7,556 nucleotides of DNA. It comes from Campylobacteraceae bacterium. GTDB taxonomy: Bacteria > Campylobacterota > Campylobacteria > Campylobacterales > Campylobacteraceae. Both the position numbers and the translations under genes were made by a program. The stretch is taken from assembly GCA_031276365.1 (NCBI GenBank), contig JAISNG010000137.1, forward strand, positions 1 to 7,556, given 5' to 3'. Below the pieces are notes generated by a model. It saw nothing but the letters and a program-made list of their open reading frames with translations, made no database searches and was not told the DNA's origin. Shown piece after piece: positions 1-6,731 of this stretch. The first letter of the stretch is position 1; each line of letters begins with the position of its first letter.

Positions 1-288
1 GGGGATTTTAGATTTGCGCTCGGCGGCACATTGGGATATGCGAGAATGAAACTAAAAATTGACAATCACTCAAGGTCATACAATGGATTTGACATAGGCG
101 GCAAAATCGGCGCAATCTACAACATAAACCAACATAATGAACTGGAGTTTGGATTAAGGGCGAATTACTCTTATTACGGCGAAAAAACTGTTGGCGAACG
201 ACGTTACGGCGGAAGAAATTACTACGTAAATGTAAGCCCGTATCAGTTGCAAACTGGGCTTTATTTCGGATATAATTTCAAATTTTAG
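1..288 (+). CDS. C-terminal end of an outer-membrane beta-barrel protein (5' end outside window)
   Basis: The frame is open from the first base of the window, so this is the last 95 residues of a longer gene, not a small gene starting at the TTG at 31. The peptide shows alternating hydrophobic/polar residues in strand-like blocks separated by short polar turns (for example around GGKIGAIYNI, then ELEFGLRANYSYYG, then the final QLQTGLYFGYNFKF). It ends in a terminal Phe preceded by aromatic residues, the usual signal for BAM-dependent insertion of outer-membrane barrels. The Gly- and Tyr-rich style fits an autotransporter beta-domain or another outer-membrane barrel; the passenger or N-terminal part is not visible, so the family cannot be fixed. 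It converges on the pigment operon with only five bases between stop codons and has no evident functional link to it. Confidence 0.75.
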   Translation, partial: GDFRFALGGTLGYARMKLKIDNHSRSYNGFDIGGKIGAIYNINQHNELEFGLRANYSYYGEKTVGERRYGGRNYYVNVSPYQLQTGLYFGYNFKF

Positions 289-293
289 CGCAC

Positions 294-1529
294 TCATGCA
301 ATAAACGTAAGAGCTTTAAAGTCTCTTATCTTTTTGCCTATTTGTGATTTCGGTATTTTTTCAACCATGATAATTTTCATAGGAATATTAATCGTACCAA
401 GCTCTTTTTTGACAAGATTTCCAAGTTCGCTTACTGTCGGCTTTTCGCCCTCAATGTAGCAAACCAAACTTTCGTCCTTGAGCGAATTTTCATCTGCGTT
501 TTTCACAACGTCAATAAGTGTGGCTTTAACCTTCGGGTGAGCTTCGATTATATTCTCTATTTGTATCACAGAGAGCCTTTTGCCGCCGATTTTGACGATA
601 TTTGACACTCTGCCTTTTAATTCAAACCTCTCTCCTGTGAACTCTACTTTGTCAAAACTTTTTATTTCGCCGCCAAGATATTTAAGTCCGCTCTCATACG
701 AATAGTCGCTGACCCAAGGTGAGCGTACATGCAAACAGCCGTCATTAGCTTTTGTACAAATAACGCCGTCCATCGGCTGCCATAAACTCTCGCCGTTTTT
801 TCTGTATGCTATGCCGCCTGTTTCGGTAGAGCCGTAAAGTTGAATGATATTTGCGTTAAATCTTTCGCAAAATTCCGCCGCACTTGCATTGGACAGCGGC
901 GCAGTCGAACTTACAAAAAGCGCACCTTCAAAGTCATACCGTTCGCTCATCTGCAAAAGAGCGTTGATATACAAAGGCGTTGTAGCTACAAGCGTATTTT
1001 TACCTGCCATTGCTGCCAAATCCGCAGGCAAAAACCGTTCGCGAAAACGCAAATCAACATCCAAAAACTTTGCCAGCAACAGCATCAATATGCCGTAAAT
1101 ATGTATAAAAGGCACGGATGCCGCCATTTTGGTGATATCGTAGGATTTGACAAGATTTGCCAAAACGCGCACTTCGCTTTGTAGATGTTTTTTGGTTTTA
1201 AAAACTCCAGCAGGCGCGCCAGAAGTGCCTGACGTAAAGAGCATAACATCATAATCAACACCGCAAAATCTCTCATCTTTTGAAGCGCTTTTAAGTAGAG
1301 GCAAACGCATCTCGTCTTTTAGTTTAGCGCTTAGATATTTGTGCGAAGTGTCGTATAAAACAGCTCTTGCATTTGAGTAAAAAGCCTGAAATATTGCTAC
1401 CGCGCTTTCAAATTTATCTTCATGTTCTATCAAACCGCACGCGTTTTCAAGCTCTTTGACTTTGCACTTTTGTTCGTTTACTTCATAAATCTTTTGCGTC
1501 AAATCTTCATTATCAAGTATCAGCCTCAT
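294..1529 (-). CDS. Short AMP-dependent acyl ligase of aryl polyene type (ApeH-like aryl-acid:ACP/CoA ligase)
   Basis: This is a 411-residue ANL-superfamily adenylate-forming enzyme, predicted to activate an aryl carboxylic acid with ATP and load it on an acyl carrier protein or CoA as starter unit. Visible motifs: P-loop FTSGTSGAPAGVFK at residues 98-111, QLYGSTETG at 230-238, GRVSNIVKIGGKR at 306-318, and the C-terminal catalytic-lysine region PKSQIGKK at 393-400 (candidate Lys399). It is about 100 residues shorter than typical acyl-CoA synthetases, mainly because the N-terminal region is small; such short forms are known in aryl polyene clusters. The lysine usual in the PKG of the P-loop is Ala107. 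The ATG at 1529 lies 17 bases inside the exporter gene and has a good Shine-Dalgarno GAGGA (1536-1540) six bases upstream. It is the last gene of the operon. The substrate is inferred from the neighbouring ammonia-lyase. Confidence 0.82.
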   Translation of the reverse strand: MRLILDNEDLTQKIYEVNEQKCKVKELENACGLIEHEDKFESAVAIFQAFYSNARAVLYDTSHKYLSAKLKDEMRLPLLKSASKDERFCGVDYDVMLFTSGTSGAPAGVFKTKKHLQSEVRVLANLVKSYDITKMAASVPFIHIYGILMLLLAKFLDVDLRFRERFLPADLAAMAGKNTLVATTPLYINALLQMSERYDFEGALFVSSTAPLSNASAAEFCERFNANIIQLYGSTETGGIAYRKNGESLWQPMDGVICTKANDGCLHVRSPWVSDYSYESGLKYLGGEIKSFDKVEFTGERFELKGRVSNIVKIGGKRLSVIQIENIIEAHPKVKATLIDVVKNADENSLKDESLVCYIEGEKPTVSELGNLVKKELGTINIPMKIIMVEKIPKSQIGKKIRDFKALTFIA

Positions 1530-3543
1530 CTTTTGTCCTCATAAAGTATAAAAGTATTGTTATCATAAAACATGCACAAAGAGCTGTTATGCCAATAGCC
1601 CTCATGGAGGCTATGGAACTGAACGCAAGCACTCCAAAACCGGCAACTGTACTCAAAAGCGAGTAACATATCGCTCTTTTGACTCTTTTGCCGCCGCCCG
1701 ATACACTATAAATACCGTAATCCACGCTCATCGCCGCAACAACAATAAGCATAAATATATGAAGTACGGTCATTTTTGTAAAGATAAATATGCAAAGACA
1801 GAAAGCCAAAGGCGCAAATATAAAACTCAAAGCCTTCAAGGCAGATTTACGTGCTGCAAAAAGAGTCGTAAAAATGATTAAAACAACTATAAATACGCCG
1901 GCAAATACAAGCTCTCCACGCACGCGAAGCAACTCTTTTTCAAAAAGTCGAACGGAATTTACCGCCGTTATATCATCGCTTTGAGTTAAGTTACCAAAAC
2001 CAGAAGCGTAAAATACATTATCTTTTGAGCGTACAATTTGCGCAGCGCTTAAAAACTCTTCCGTATAAATCGGCGTTGTTGCGTAGAGCAGTTCATCGGC
2101 GTAAGCTTTGTCAAAAAAACCGCTCTTAAAACCAAGTGTCGGCGCGATGGCATTGACATTTTTTCTTAAAAGCCCAAAATCAAGCTCTCTTATTTTTGAG
2201 AATTTTTGCTTATGTTCGTCTGCGCCAAGCAGTGAAGCTGCGCCGAAAAACGCACCGTTTTTTTGCAGATTTTTTGCCTCTTGTATTAACTCATCAAGCG
2301 AATTGGCTTTCAAAAGTACGGCGCTTTGGTCAGCAGAATTTATCATCGCGGCTTTGGCGTCCAAAGAGCGGTTTTTTATATCCAGCGCTTTTACATCATA
2401 ATCAAATGATATCCAAAGCGGCGAAATAACGATAATTACAAGACTTGCAATAACGACAAAAAGCGGATTTAAGAGCGGTTTGCCGTCAAAATCAAATACA
2501 GCGCTTTTATCTTCGCCAAATCCCAAATGCGGATAAACAAATGCAAATGATACATATGCAAATAAAAGTGCGGCGGCGGAAGTCAGGGCTATTTGTGATA
2601 TGAGTGTGAAATTTACAAAGCCTAAAGCCACAAAAGCCGCAAATGTGGTGAAAAATCCAAGAAAAACGCTTTTGGAAAAAGAGGGTTTTTTATAAAGCCC
2701 CAAAATGTAATAGTGAAACATATAATCAATAGATATGGCGCTTACCGCCGCACTGAATATCAATGAGTAGAGCGAGATTTCACTCCAGATAAGCGCCGCC
2801 GCAATCTGCGAAAAAGCCGCCGCGCTTAAAAGCGTCAAAACCACGCATACTAAAAGTGCGCCCTGTCTTAGCCAATATAAATACAAAAGCGCCAAAACAA
2901 GCGCAGAGAGCGAAAGTATGAATTTGACCTGCGAGCTGAAAAGCGCGGCATTTTCTACATGATAAAAAAACGGCGAAAATATAAAGGCATCTTTGTCATT
3001 TATGATATCAAAAAGCTCGTGATAATACTCTTCATACTTATCAGGTGTGATATTCAGCTTGAAAACAACGCTTGTATCGTAACCGTCGATTGACGGTATA
3101 GACGCGGATATTTTACGGTTTTCAAACAAACCAAGCGGGTCATGCGCGTCTATCGTAAGTGTGAAACCCTCCAAAAGTTCCTGTTTTAAACTCTTAAGTT
3201 TCTCTTTTATCTGCTCTTCGTTCGGCAAAGTTTCGGGCATTTTAGCAAGATAAAAGCGATATTTTTCGGCAAAATCCAAACTCTCTTTGCTTGTGAGTTT
3301 TTCATATCCGCTCAAATGTTCTATCTTTTCAAGCATCTGCGCCATCTCTTCATTTTTGGCGGCAAGTACTACATGCTGTGAGCGCACGCTTTTTTGATAA
3401 AGCAAAAGCGTCTGTTTTGATTCGCTCTCAGGTAGTAAAACATCAAAAGACGAAGAGAGCCTCTCTTGTATGTTAAGCCCGAAACAGACGGCTAAAAGCA
3501 AAATAAGAACAGCAGCTAAACTACCTCTTTTCAACCACGTCAA
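1513..3543 (-). CDS. MMPL/RND-family exporter (COG4258-like), aryl polyene lipid export
   Basis: This 676-residue inner-membrane protein has the duplicated MMPL/RND plan. There is one N-terminal membrane segment (about residues 7-24), then a periplasmic domain (about 25-205), a group of roughly six membrane segments (about 208-378), a second periplasmic domain (about 380-545), and a second membrane bundle to the C-terminus. Each bundle carries the family's proton-relay-like motif in its fourth segment: SAISIDYMFHYY near 268-279 and MSVDYGIY near 607-614. Members of this family in aryl polyene and xanthomonadin clusters are proposed to extract the pigment lipid from the inner membrane. The start is TTG at 3543, chosen because AAGGA (3550-3554) lies six bases upstream; it overlaps the LolA-like gene by 23 bases. 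An in-frame TTG at 3534 is a possible alternative. It overlaps the downstream ligase by 17 bases. The transported molecule is inferred from context. Confidence 0.85.
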   Translation of the reverse strand: MTWLKRGSLAAVLILLLAVCFGLNIQERLSSSFDVLLPESESKQTLLLYQKSVRSQHVVLAAKNEEMAQMLEKIEHLSGYEKLTSKESLDFAEKYRFYLAKMPETLPNEEQIKEKLKSLKQELLEGFTLTIDAHDPLGLFENRKISASIPSIDGYDTSVVFKLNITPDKYEEYYHELFDIINDKDAFIFSPFFYHVENAALFSSQVKFILSLSALVLALLYLYWLRQGALLVCVVLTLLSAAAFSQIAAALIWSEISLYSLIFSAAVSAISIDYMFHYYILGLYKKPSFSKSVFLGFFTTFAAFVALGFVNFTLISQIALTSAAALLFAYVSFAFVYPHLGFGEDKSAVFDFDGKPLLNPLFVVIASLVIIVISPLWISFDYDVKALDIKNRSLDAKAAMINSADQSAVLLKANSLDELIQEAKNLQKNGAFFGAASLLGADEHKQKFSKIRELDFGLLRKNVNAIAPTLGFKSGFFDKAYADELLYATTPIYTEEFLSAAQIVRSKDNVFYASGFGNLTQSDDITAVNSVRLFEKELLRVRGELVFAGVFIVVLIIFTTLFAARKSALKALSFIFAPLAFCLCIFIFTKMTVLHIFMLIVVAAMSVDYGIYSVSGGGKRVKRAICYSLLSTVAGFGVLAFSSIASMRAIGITALCACFMITILLYFMRTKDEADT

Positions 3544-4009
3544 TAACTATCCTTGAACTGTCCATAGAGAAAATCTCAATCTTTTTTACGACATCAGCTT
3601 CTATGGAGTAGATGATTTGAGATAAGGGCGCAGAAGTTGAAAAAGGCGTTAAAACAATATCTTTACCGTCATTTGTCAGCTTGAAAAACTTTTTAAGTCC
3701 ATTTTCATCTTTTTCAAATATCGCTTTGAAAACAGTAAACATGTAAGCAATATGCTGTTTCTCTTCAACGCTTTTTTGTACGGAAGAGTTTTTGGCCTGC
3801 ATAGTGATGATACCATTTTCAAGCGTTATTTTACGCTCATGAGGCGAAAGGTAGCTGACAGAAACCCTGTCCCCTTCAATCTCTATTTCGCCCGCTCTTA
3901 CGCTCTTTTCATTCAGCGCTTCAATATGGCGCGTTTCTAAAAATTCTATCTTTACACTCTGCGCAAAAACAGGTATCAACATAAGAAATAAAAAAAATAT
4001 CCTAACCAT
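3521..4009 (-). CDS. LolA-like periplasmic lipid/lipoprotein carrier
   Basis: This protein has 162 residues with a clear signal peptide: MVRIFFLFLMLIPVFA, with a plausible signal peptidase I site after Ala16 (VFA-QS). The mature part is a beta-rich domain with alternating strands, for example EIEIEGDRVSVSYLSP and the repeated short strands near the C-terminus (IEIFSMDSSRIVIDV), consistent with the open barrel of LolA. LolA-like proteins recur beside MMPL exporters in aryl polyene clusters and are thought to carry the lipid-linked pigment, rather than lipoproteins, across the periplasm. The open frame reaches 4108, but the ATG at 4009 is preferred: it places the signal peptide at the N-terminus, has AAGAGG (4014-4019) four bases upstream, and limits the overlap with the membrane-protein gene to eight bases. 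The family call rests on signal peptide, size, strand pattern and position, since LolA sequences diverge strongly. Confidence 0.75.
   Translation of the reverse strand: MVRIFFLFLMLIPVFAQSVKIEFLETRHIEALNEKSVRAGEIEIEGDRVSVSYLSPHERKITLENGIITMQAKNSSVQKSVEEKQHIAYMFTVFKAIFEKDENGLKKFFKLTNDGKDIVLTPFSTSAPLSQIIYSIEADVVKKIEIFSMDSSRIVIDVVEKR
3550..3554 (-). promoter_or_regulatory. Ribosome binding site deciding the TTG start of the MMPL exporter
   Basis: AAGGA on the - strand sits six bases upstream of the TTG at 3543, inside the coding sequence of the LolA-like gene. It favours 3543 over the in-frame TTG at 3534. Confidence 0.55.
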
Positions 4010-4517
4010 AACGCCTCTTTTGCAGATATATGCACAAAATTGCGCCAAGCGCAAATACTGTGTACCAGCCCACAGATACGTAAAAAGCCCAGAGCCATCT
4101 TGAAGCAAATATCAAAAAGCCGACATGTAAAAGTACATTTATCCATGCCGAGAACATCCAAATCGGAGCGGTAAAGAAAATTTGCTCCTCTTTGATATTT
4201 GGAAAAAACCGCTGATTTTTGACAAAATTTTTCACCAGTAGAGTCGTTGTAACGCGCATGCTTAAGAGTATAGCAACACCCAAAGAGACAGCAAGCGGTC
4301 CGAATTGAAGCCAGACAATTTTGCCAAAAAAAAGCGTGCTTAAAGAGATGAGGAAATAGACAAATGGTATAATCCATACGGGATTTCTCTTTGCCGCGTG
4401 CATGATAATCAATACGCCGCTTAAAGCCAAAACGACAACGGCTGAAGTTTTCTCACTAAATGAGTCTGTAAGCCATATTACCAAAGGACCGTAGATGATG
4501 GAAAAGAGCGTAAGCAT
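4002..4517 (-). CDS. COG4648-type polytopic inner-membrane protein of aryl polyene cluster
   Basis: This 171-residue, very hydrophobic protein has five to six predicted membrane segments, at about residues 3-17, 25-41, 46-64, 69-86, 113-137 and 143-163. A polar loop between the fourth and fifth segments (VKNFVKNQRFFPNIKEEQ) is the longest soluble part, and a basic tail (QKRRYG) suggests a cytoplasmic C-terminus. It resembles the conserved membrane protein found in almost all aryl polyene clusters (COG4648), whose biochemical role is unknown; a function in assembly or transport of the lipid-linked pigment is inference. The ATG at 4517 follows the ketoreductase stop as TGA-A-ATG, one base apart, with no strong Shine-Dalgarno, so translation probably depends on reinitiation after the ketoreductase gene. 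The stop overlaps the start of the LolA-like gene by eight bases. Confidence 0.7.
   Translation of the reverse strand: MLTLFSIIYGPLVIWLTDSFSEKTSAVVVLALSGVLIIMHAAKRNPVWIIPFVYFLISLSTLFFGKIVWLQFGPLAVSLGVAILLSMRVTTTLLVKNFVKNQRFFPNIKEEQIFFTAPIWMFSAWINVLLHVGFLIFASRWLWAFYVSVGWYTVFALGAILCIYLQKRRYG
4014..4019 (-). promoter_or_regulatory. Ribosome binding site deciding the ATG of the LolA-like gene
   Basis: AAGAGG on the - strand lies four bases before the ATG at 4009, within the end of the upstream membrane-protein gene. It supports this start, which exposes the signal peptide, over longer readings of the frame. Confidence 0.6.
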
Positions 4518-4518
4518 T

Positions 4519-5202
4519 TCAGCGAACCATTCCGCCGCTTACATTTAAAACTTCCCCGCTTATGTATTTTGCTTCGGATAGAAAAAGTATCGCTTCCGCG
4601 ACATCTTCACCTTCGCCAAAACGTCCAAGAGGAATAATTTTTTCATAACCCTTTTCATCTAAATGTTTGGACATATTTGAACGGATAATGCCTGGAGCTA
4701 CAGCATTTACGCGGATATTAAACCGCGCCAAATCAAGGCAAAGCGTTTTTGTAAAAGAGATAATCGCGCCTTTGCTTGCAGCATAATTTGCCTGTCCGAG
4801 ATTGCCCATAAGAGCTGATATGGAGACGATATTGACAATCGCGCCGCTTTTGTTTTTTATCATATTTGGAATAACGGCTTTTGTTACACGGTAAGTTCCA
4901 TTCAGATTGATATCTATGACGCTCTCCCACTGTTTGTCATCCATCCAAAATATATGTGCATCATCGGTAATAGCCGCGTTATTTACTAAAACATCTACAC
5001 TTAGATTTTCAAGCTCTTTTTTGATTGTTTCGCTATCACGCATATCCCATTGCAGCAGTGTTGCGTTGAATTTTTCTTTGAGCTCCAGAGCTTTTTTCTC
5101 ATTGGCGTTGTAGTGCAGAAAAAGTTCATATCCCTTATGAAAAAACGCTTTTGCCGCCGCTTCGCCTATCGCGCCCGTAGAGCCTGTAATAAGCACTCTC
5201 AC
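4519..5202 (-). CDS. 3-oxoacyl-ACP reductase (FabG-like SDR; ApeQ-like ketoreductase)
   Basis: This is a 227-residue classical short-chain dehydrogenase/reductase, predicted to reduce the 3-keto group of ACP-bound intermediates with NADPH in each elongation round. All landmarks are present: the nucleotide-binding TGSTGAIG at residues 6-13, NNAA at 74-77, and the catalytic tetrad Asn99, Ser127, Tyr140 and Lys144 (in NYAASKGA). The post-catalytic NAVAPGIIRSNM and the terminal SGEVLNVSGGMVR match the FabG subfamily closely. Length is slightly below the usual 240-250. The start is GTG at 5202; it shares GTGA with the stop of the ammonia-lyase gene (four-base overlap) and is preceded by an AAAAGAG stretch six bases upstream. 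A role in housekeeping fatty-acid synthesis cannot be excluded by sequence alone, but the operon argues for polyene synthesis. Confidence 0.92.
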   Translation of the reverse strand: MRVLITGSTGAIGEAAAKAFFHKGYELFLHYNANEKKALELKEKFNATLLQWDMRDSETIKKELENLSVDVLVNNAAITDDAHIFWMDDKQWESVIDINLNGTYRVTKAVIPNMIKNKSGAIVNIVSISALMGNLGQANYAASKGAIISFTKTLCLDLARFNIRVNAVAPGIIRSNMSKHLDEKGYEKIIPLGRFGEGEDVAEAILFLSEAKYISGEVLNVSGGMVR

Positions 5203-6728
5203 ACAAAACTCTTTTGTTCAATCAATTTGGCGATTTTGGCTATGTCCATATCCATTCTTCTGTCCTCTTCAAGTGCGGCAACATTTGCGCGTATTTTATC
5301 ATAAAAGGCGCGCGAAAACGGCGAGAGTTTGTCCGTTCCTCTTATGTCTGCTGCCTGCGCAAGTCCGATGAGAGCAATACTTAACATATTTTTGATGTCA
5401 GGCAGCATTTTTGAAAAATCAAGCGCAGCCGTCGTTCCCATACTTACTTTGTCTTGATTTAAGGATTCTGTCGGACGCGAATGTATGGACGCGGCAGTAG
5501 TATTTTTGATAACATCGGCAGAAAGCGAGCTTAGCGTTATCTGCATTGCTTTGAAACCATGAAAGAAATTCTCTTTTTTCAATTTCAGATTTTCGCCAAG
5601 ACCTCTGTTGAATTTATGGTCAATAAGCAGTGCGAACTCCTTGTCCAGCAAATCCGCCAGATTTGCCGCGCAAATTTTCAGCGTGTCCATGGCATGCGCT
5701 ACATATCCGCCGTAAAAGTTGCCCGAAGTGTAGATTTTTCTATTTTTGGCATCTATAAGCGGATTGTCATTTACGGAATTTATCTCTTGTTCTACCCATT
5801 TTTCGGAGATTTTTAAATTGTCTCTTATGACGCCCAAAACCTGCGGTGCGCATCGCATGGAGTAAGTGTCCTGAATGTTGAGGTTATTGTCTTCAAAAAA
5901 TTTGGCATATCTTTCATCTCTGCCGTGTGTAAGGCTTGAGCCTTTGATTTTGTTCAAAATTGCTTCAGCCGCGCGGATTTGCCCGTCAAACGGTTTTACT
6001 TTATGCACGAACTCTTCAAGCGGCGTAGTGTCGCAAAGCATCACTTCATATAACCCCGCGACAAACGACTCCATAGTATCAAGCGCGGTTTTAAACTCCT
6101 GCATAGAATCAAGCGCTACAGCGCTCATGATAGTCGTGCCGTTCATGACGGCAAGCGCTTCTTTTGGCTTGAAAAGATATGGTTTTATGTCAAGTTGTCT
6201 ATAAATATCGGCTGTTTTTTGAATCTCTCCTTCAAAATACGCCTCCCGCTCTCCCGCTATAACAGCCGCTATATACGATAACGGAGTCAAATCGCCGCTC
6301 GCTCCTACCGAACCTTGTGATGGGATAGCAGGATATATTTCGTGTTCGAGCAAAAGTTCAAATCGTTTTAAAAGTTCGTAAGAGACCGCAGAATAACCCT
6401 TTGCAAGCGAAATAAGTCTTGCAATAAGCGCATATCTTGAAACTTTGGGACTCAAGAGTTTTCCGACTCCGCATCCGTGATATCTGTAAAGATTTTGTTG
6501 AAGCAAATCCGCCTCACCCGCTTCCAGATAATTTTTTCCGCTGTCTCCATAACCTGTCGTAACGCCGTATATCGGTTTGCCGTCTTTGATTGTGTCTGCT
6601 AAAAATTTATGAGAAGCATCAATCTCGCTTACGAAAGTTTTATCAGCGCTAAGATGTACATGTTTTGCATCTGTAATACTCTCAAGCGTTACAAACGAAG
6701 TATTGACGGACAATTGAAAATCATCCAA
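5199..6728 (-). CDS. MIO-type aromatic amino acid ammonia-lyase (probable tyrosine/phenylalanine ammonia-lyase, not HutH)
   Basis: This 509-residue lyase belongs to the HAL/PAL/TAL family and should release ammonia from an aromatic amino acid to give a trans-acrylic acid (coumarate or cinnamate). The MIO cofactor would form from Ala143-Ser144-Gly145 in GSVGASGDLTPLSY. The inner-loop catalytic Tyr54 (YGVTTGYG), Asn196 (MNGT), Tyr289 and Arg292 (TYSMR) and Asn320-Pro323 are in place. The C-terminal signature is NQDKVSMG (424-431): Gln425 occupies the place of the glutamate of the histidine-lyase QED motif, as in TAL and PAL. The substrate-selectivity pair is Tyr83-His84, unlike HAL (Ser-His), TAL (His-Leu) or PAL (Phe-Leu). 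The start is TTG at 6728, backed by AAGGGG six bases upstream and by an in-frame stop immediately before. Automatic pipelines would probably name it HutH. In the operon it would supply the aryl starter. Confidence 0.88.
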   Translation of the reverse strand: MDDFQLSVNTSFVTLESITDAKHVHLSADKTFVSEIDASHKFLADTIKDGKPIYGVTTGYGDSGKNYLEAGEADLLQQNLYRYHGCGVGKLLSPKVSRYALIARLISLAKGYSAVSYELLKRFELLLEHEIYPAIPSQGSVGASGDLTPLSYIAAVIAGEREAYFEGEIQKTADIYRQLDIKPYLFKPKEALAVMNGTTIMSAVALDSMQEFKTALDTMESFVAGLYEVMLCDTTPLEEFVHKVKPFDGQIRAAEAILNKIKGSSLTHGRDERYAKFFEDNNLNIQDTYSMRCAPQVLGVIRDNLKISEKWVEQEINSVNDNPLIDAKNRKIYTSGNFYGGYVAHAMDTLKICAANLADLLDKEFALLIDHKFNRGLGENLKLKKENFFHGFKAMQITLSSLSADVIKNTTAASIHSRPTESLNQDKVSMGTTAALDFSKMLPDIKNMLSIALIGLAQAADIRGTDKLSPFSRAFYDKIRANVAALEEDRRMDMDIAKIAKLIEQKSFV

Positions 6729-6731
6729 AAT

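Noticed and set aside
840..1184. Open frame on the + strand (114 residues)
   Set aside because: It is antisense to the ligase, rich in Arg, Lys and Gln with no domain pattern, and is a shadow of the conserved coding frame.
4010..4108. N-terminal extension of the LolA-like gene to 4108 (195 residues)
   Set aside because: It would bury the signal peptide 33 residues in, overlaps the membrane-protein gene, and lacks the Shine-Dalgarno found before the ATG at 4009.
3976..4377. Open frame on the - strand (133 residues), cysteine-rich
   Set aside because: It overlaps the membrane-protein gene in another frame; the hydrophobic, multi-segment frame 4002-4517 with proper coupling is the real gene.
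5559..6204. Open frames on the + strand (85 and 109 residues)
   Set aside because: They lie wholly within the ammonia-lyase coding sequence on the other strand, which has clear conserved motifs throughout.
5199..6728. Annotation as histidine ammonia-lyase (HutH) for histidine degradation
   Set aside because: The NQD signature replaces QED, the selectivity pair is not Ser-His, and there are no other hut genes nearby; the operon is of pigment type.
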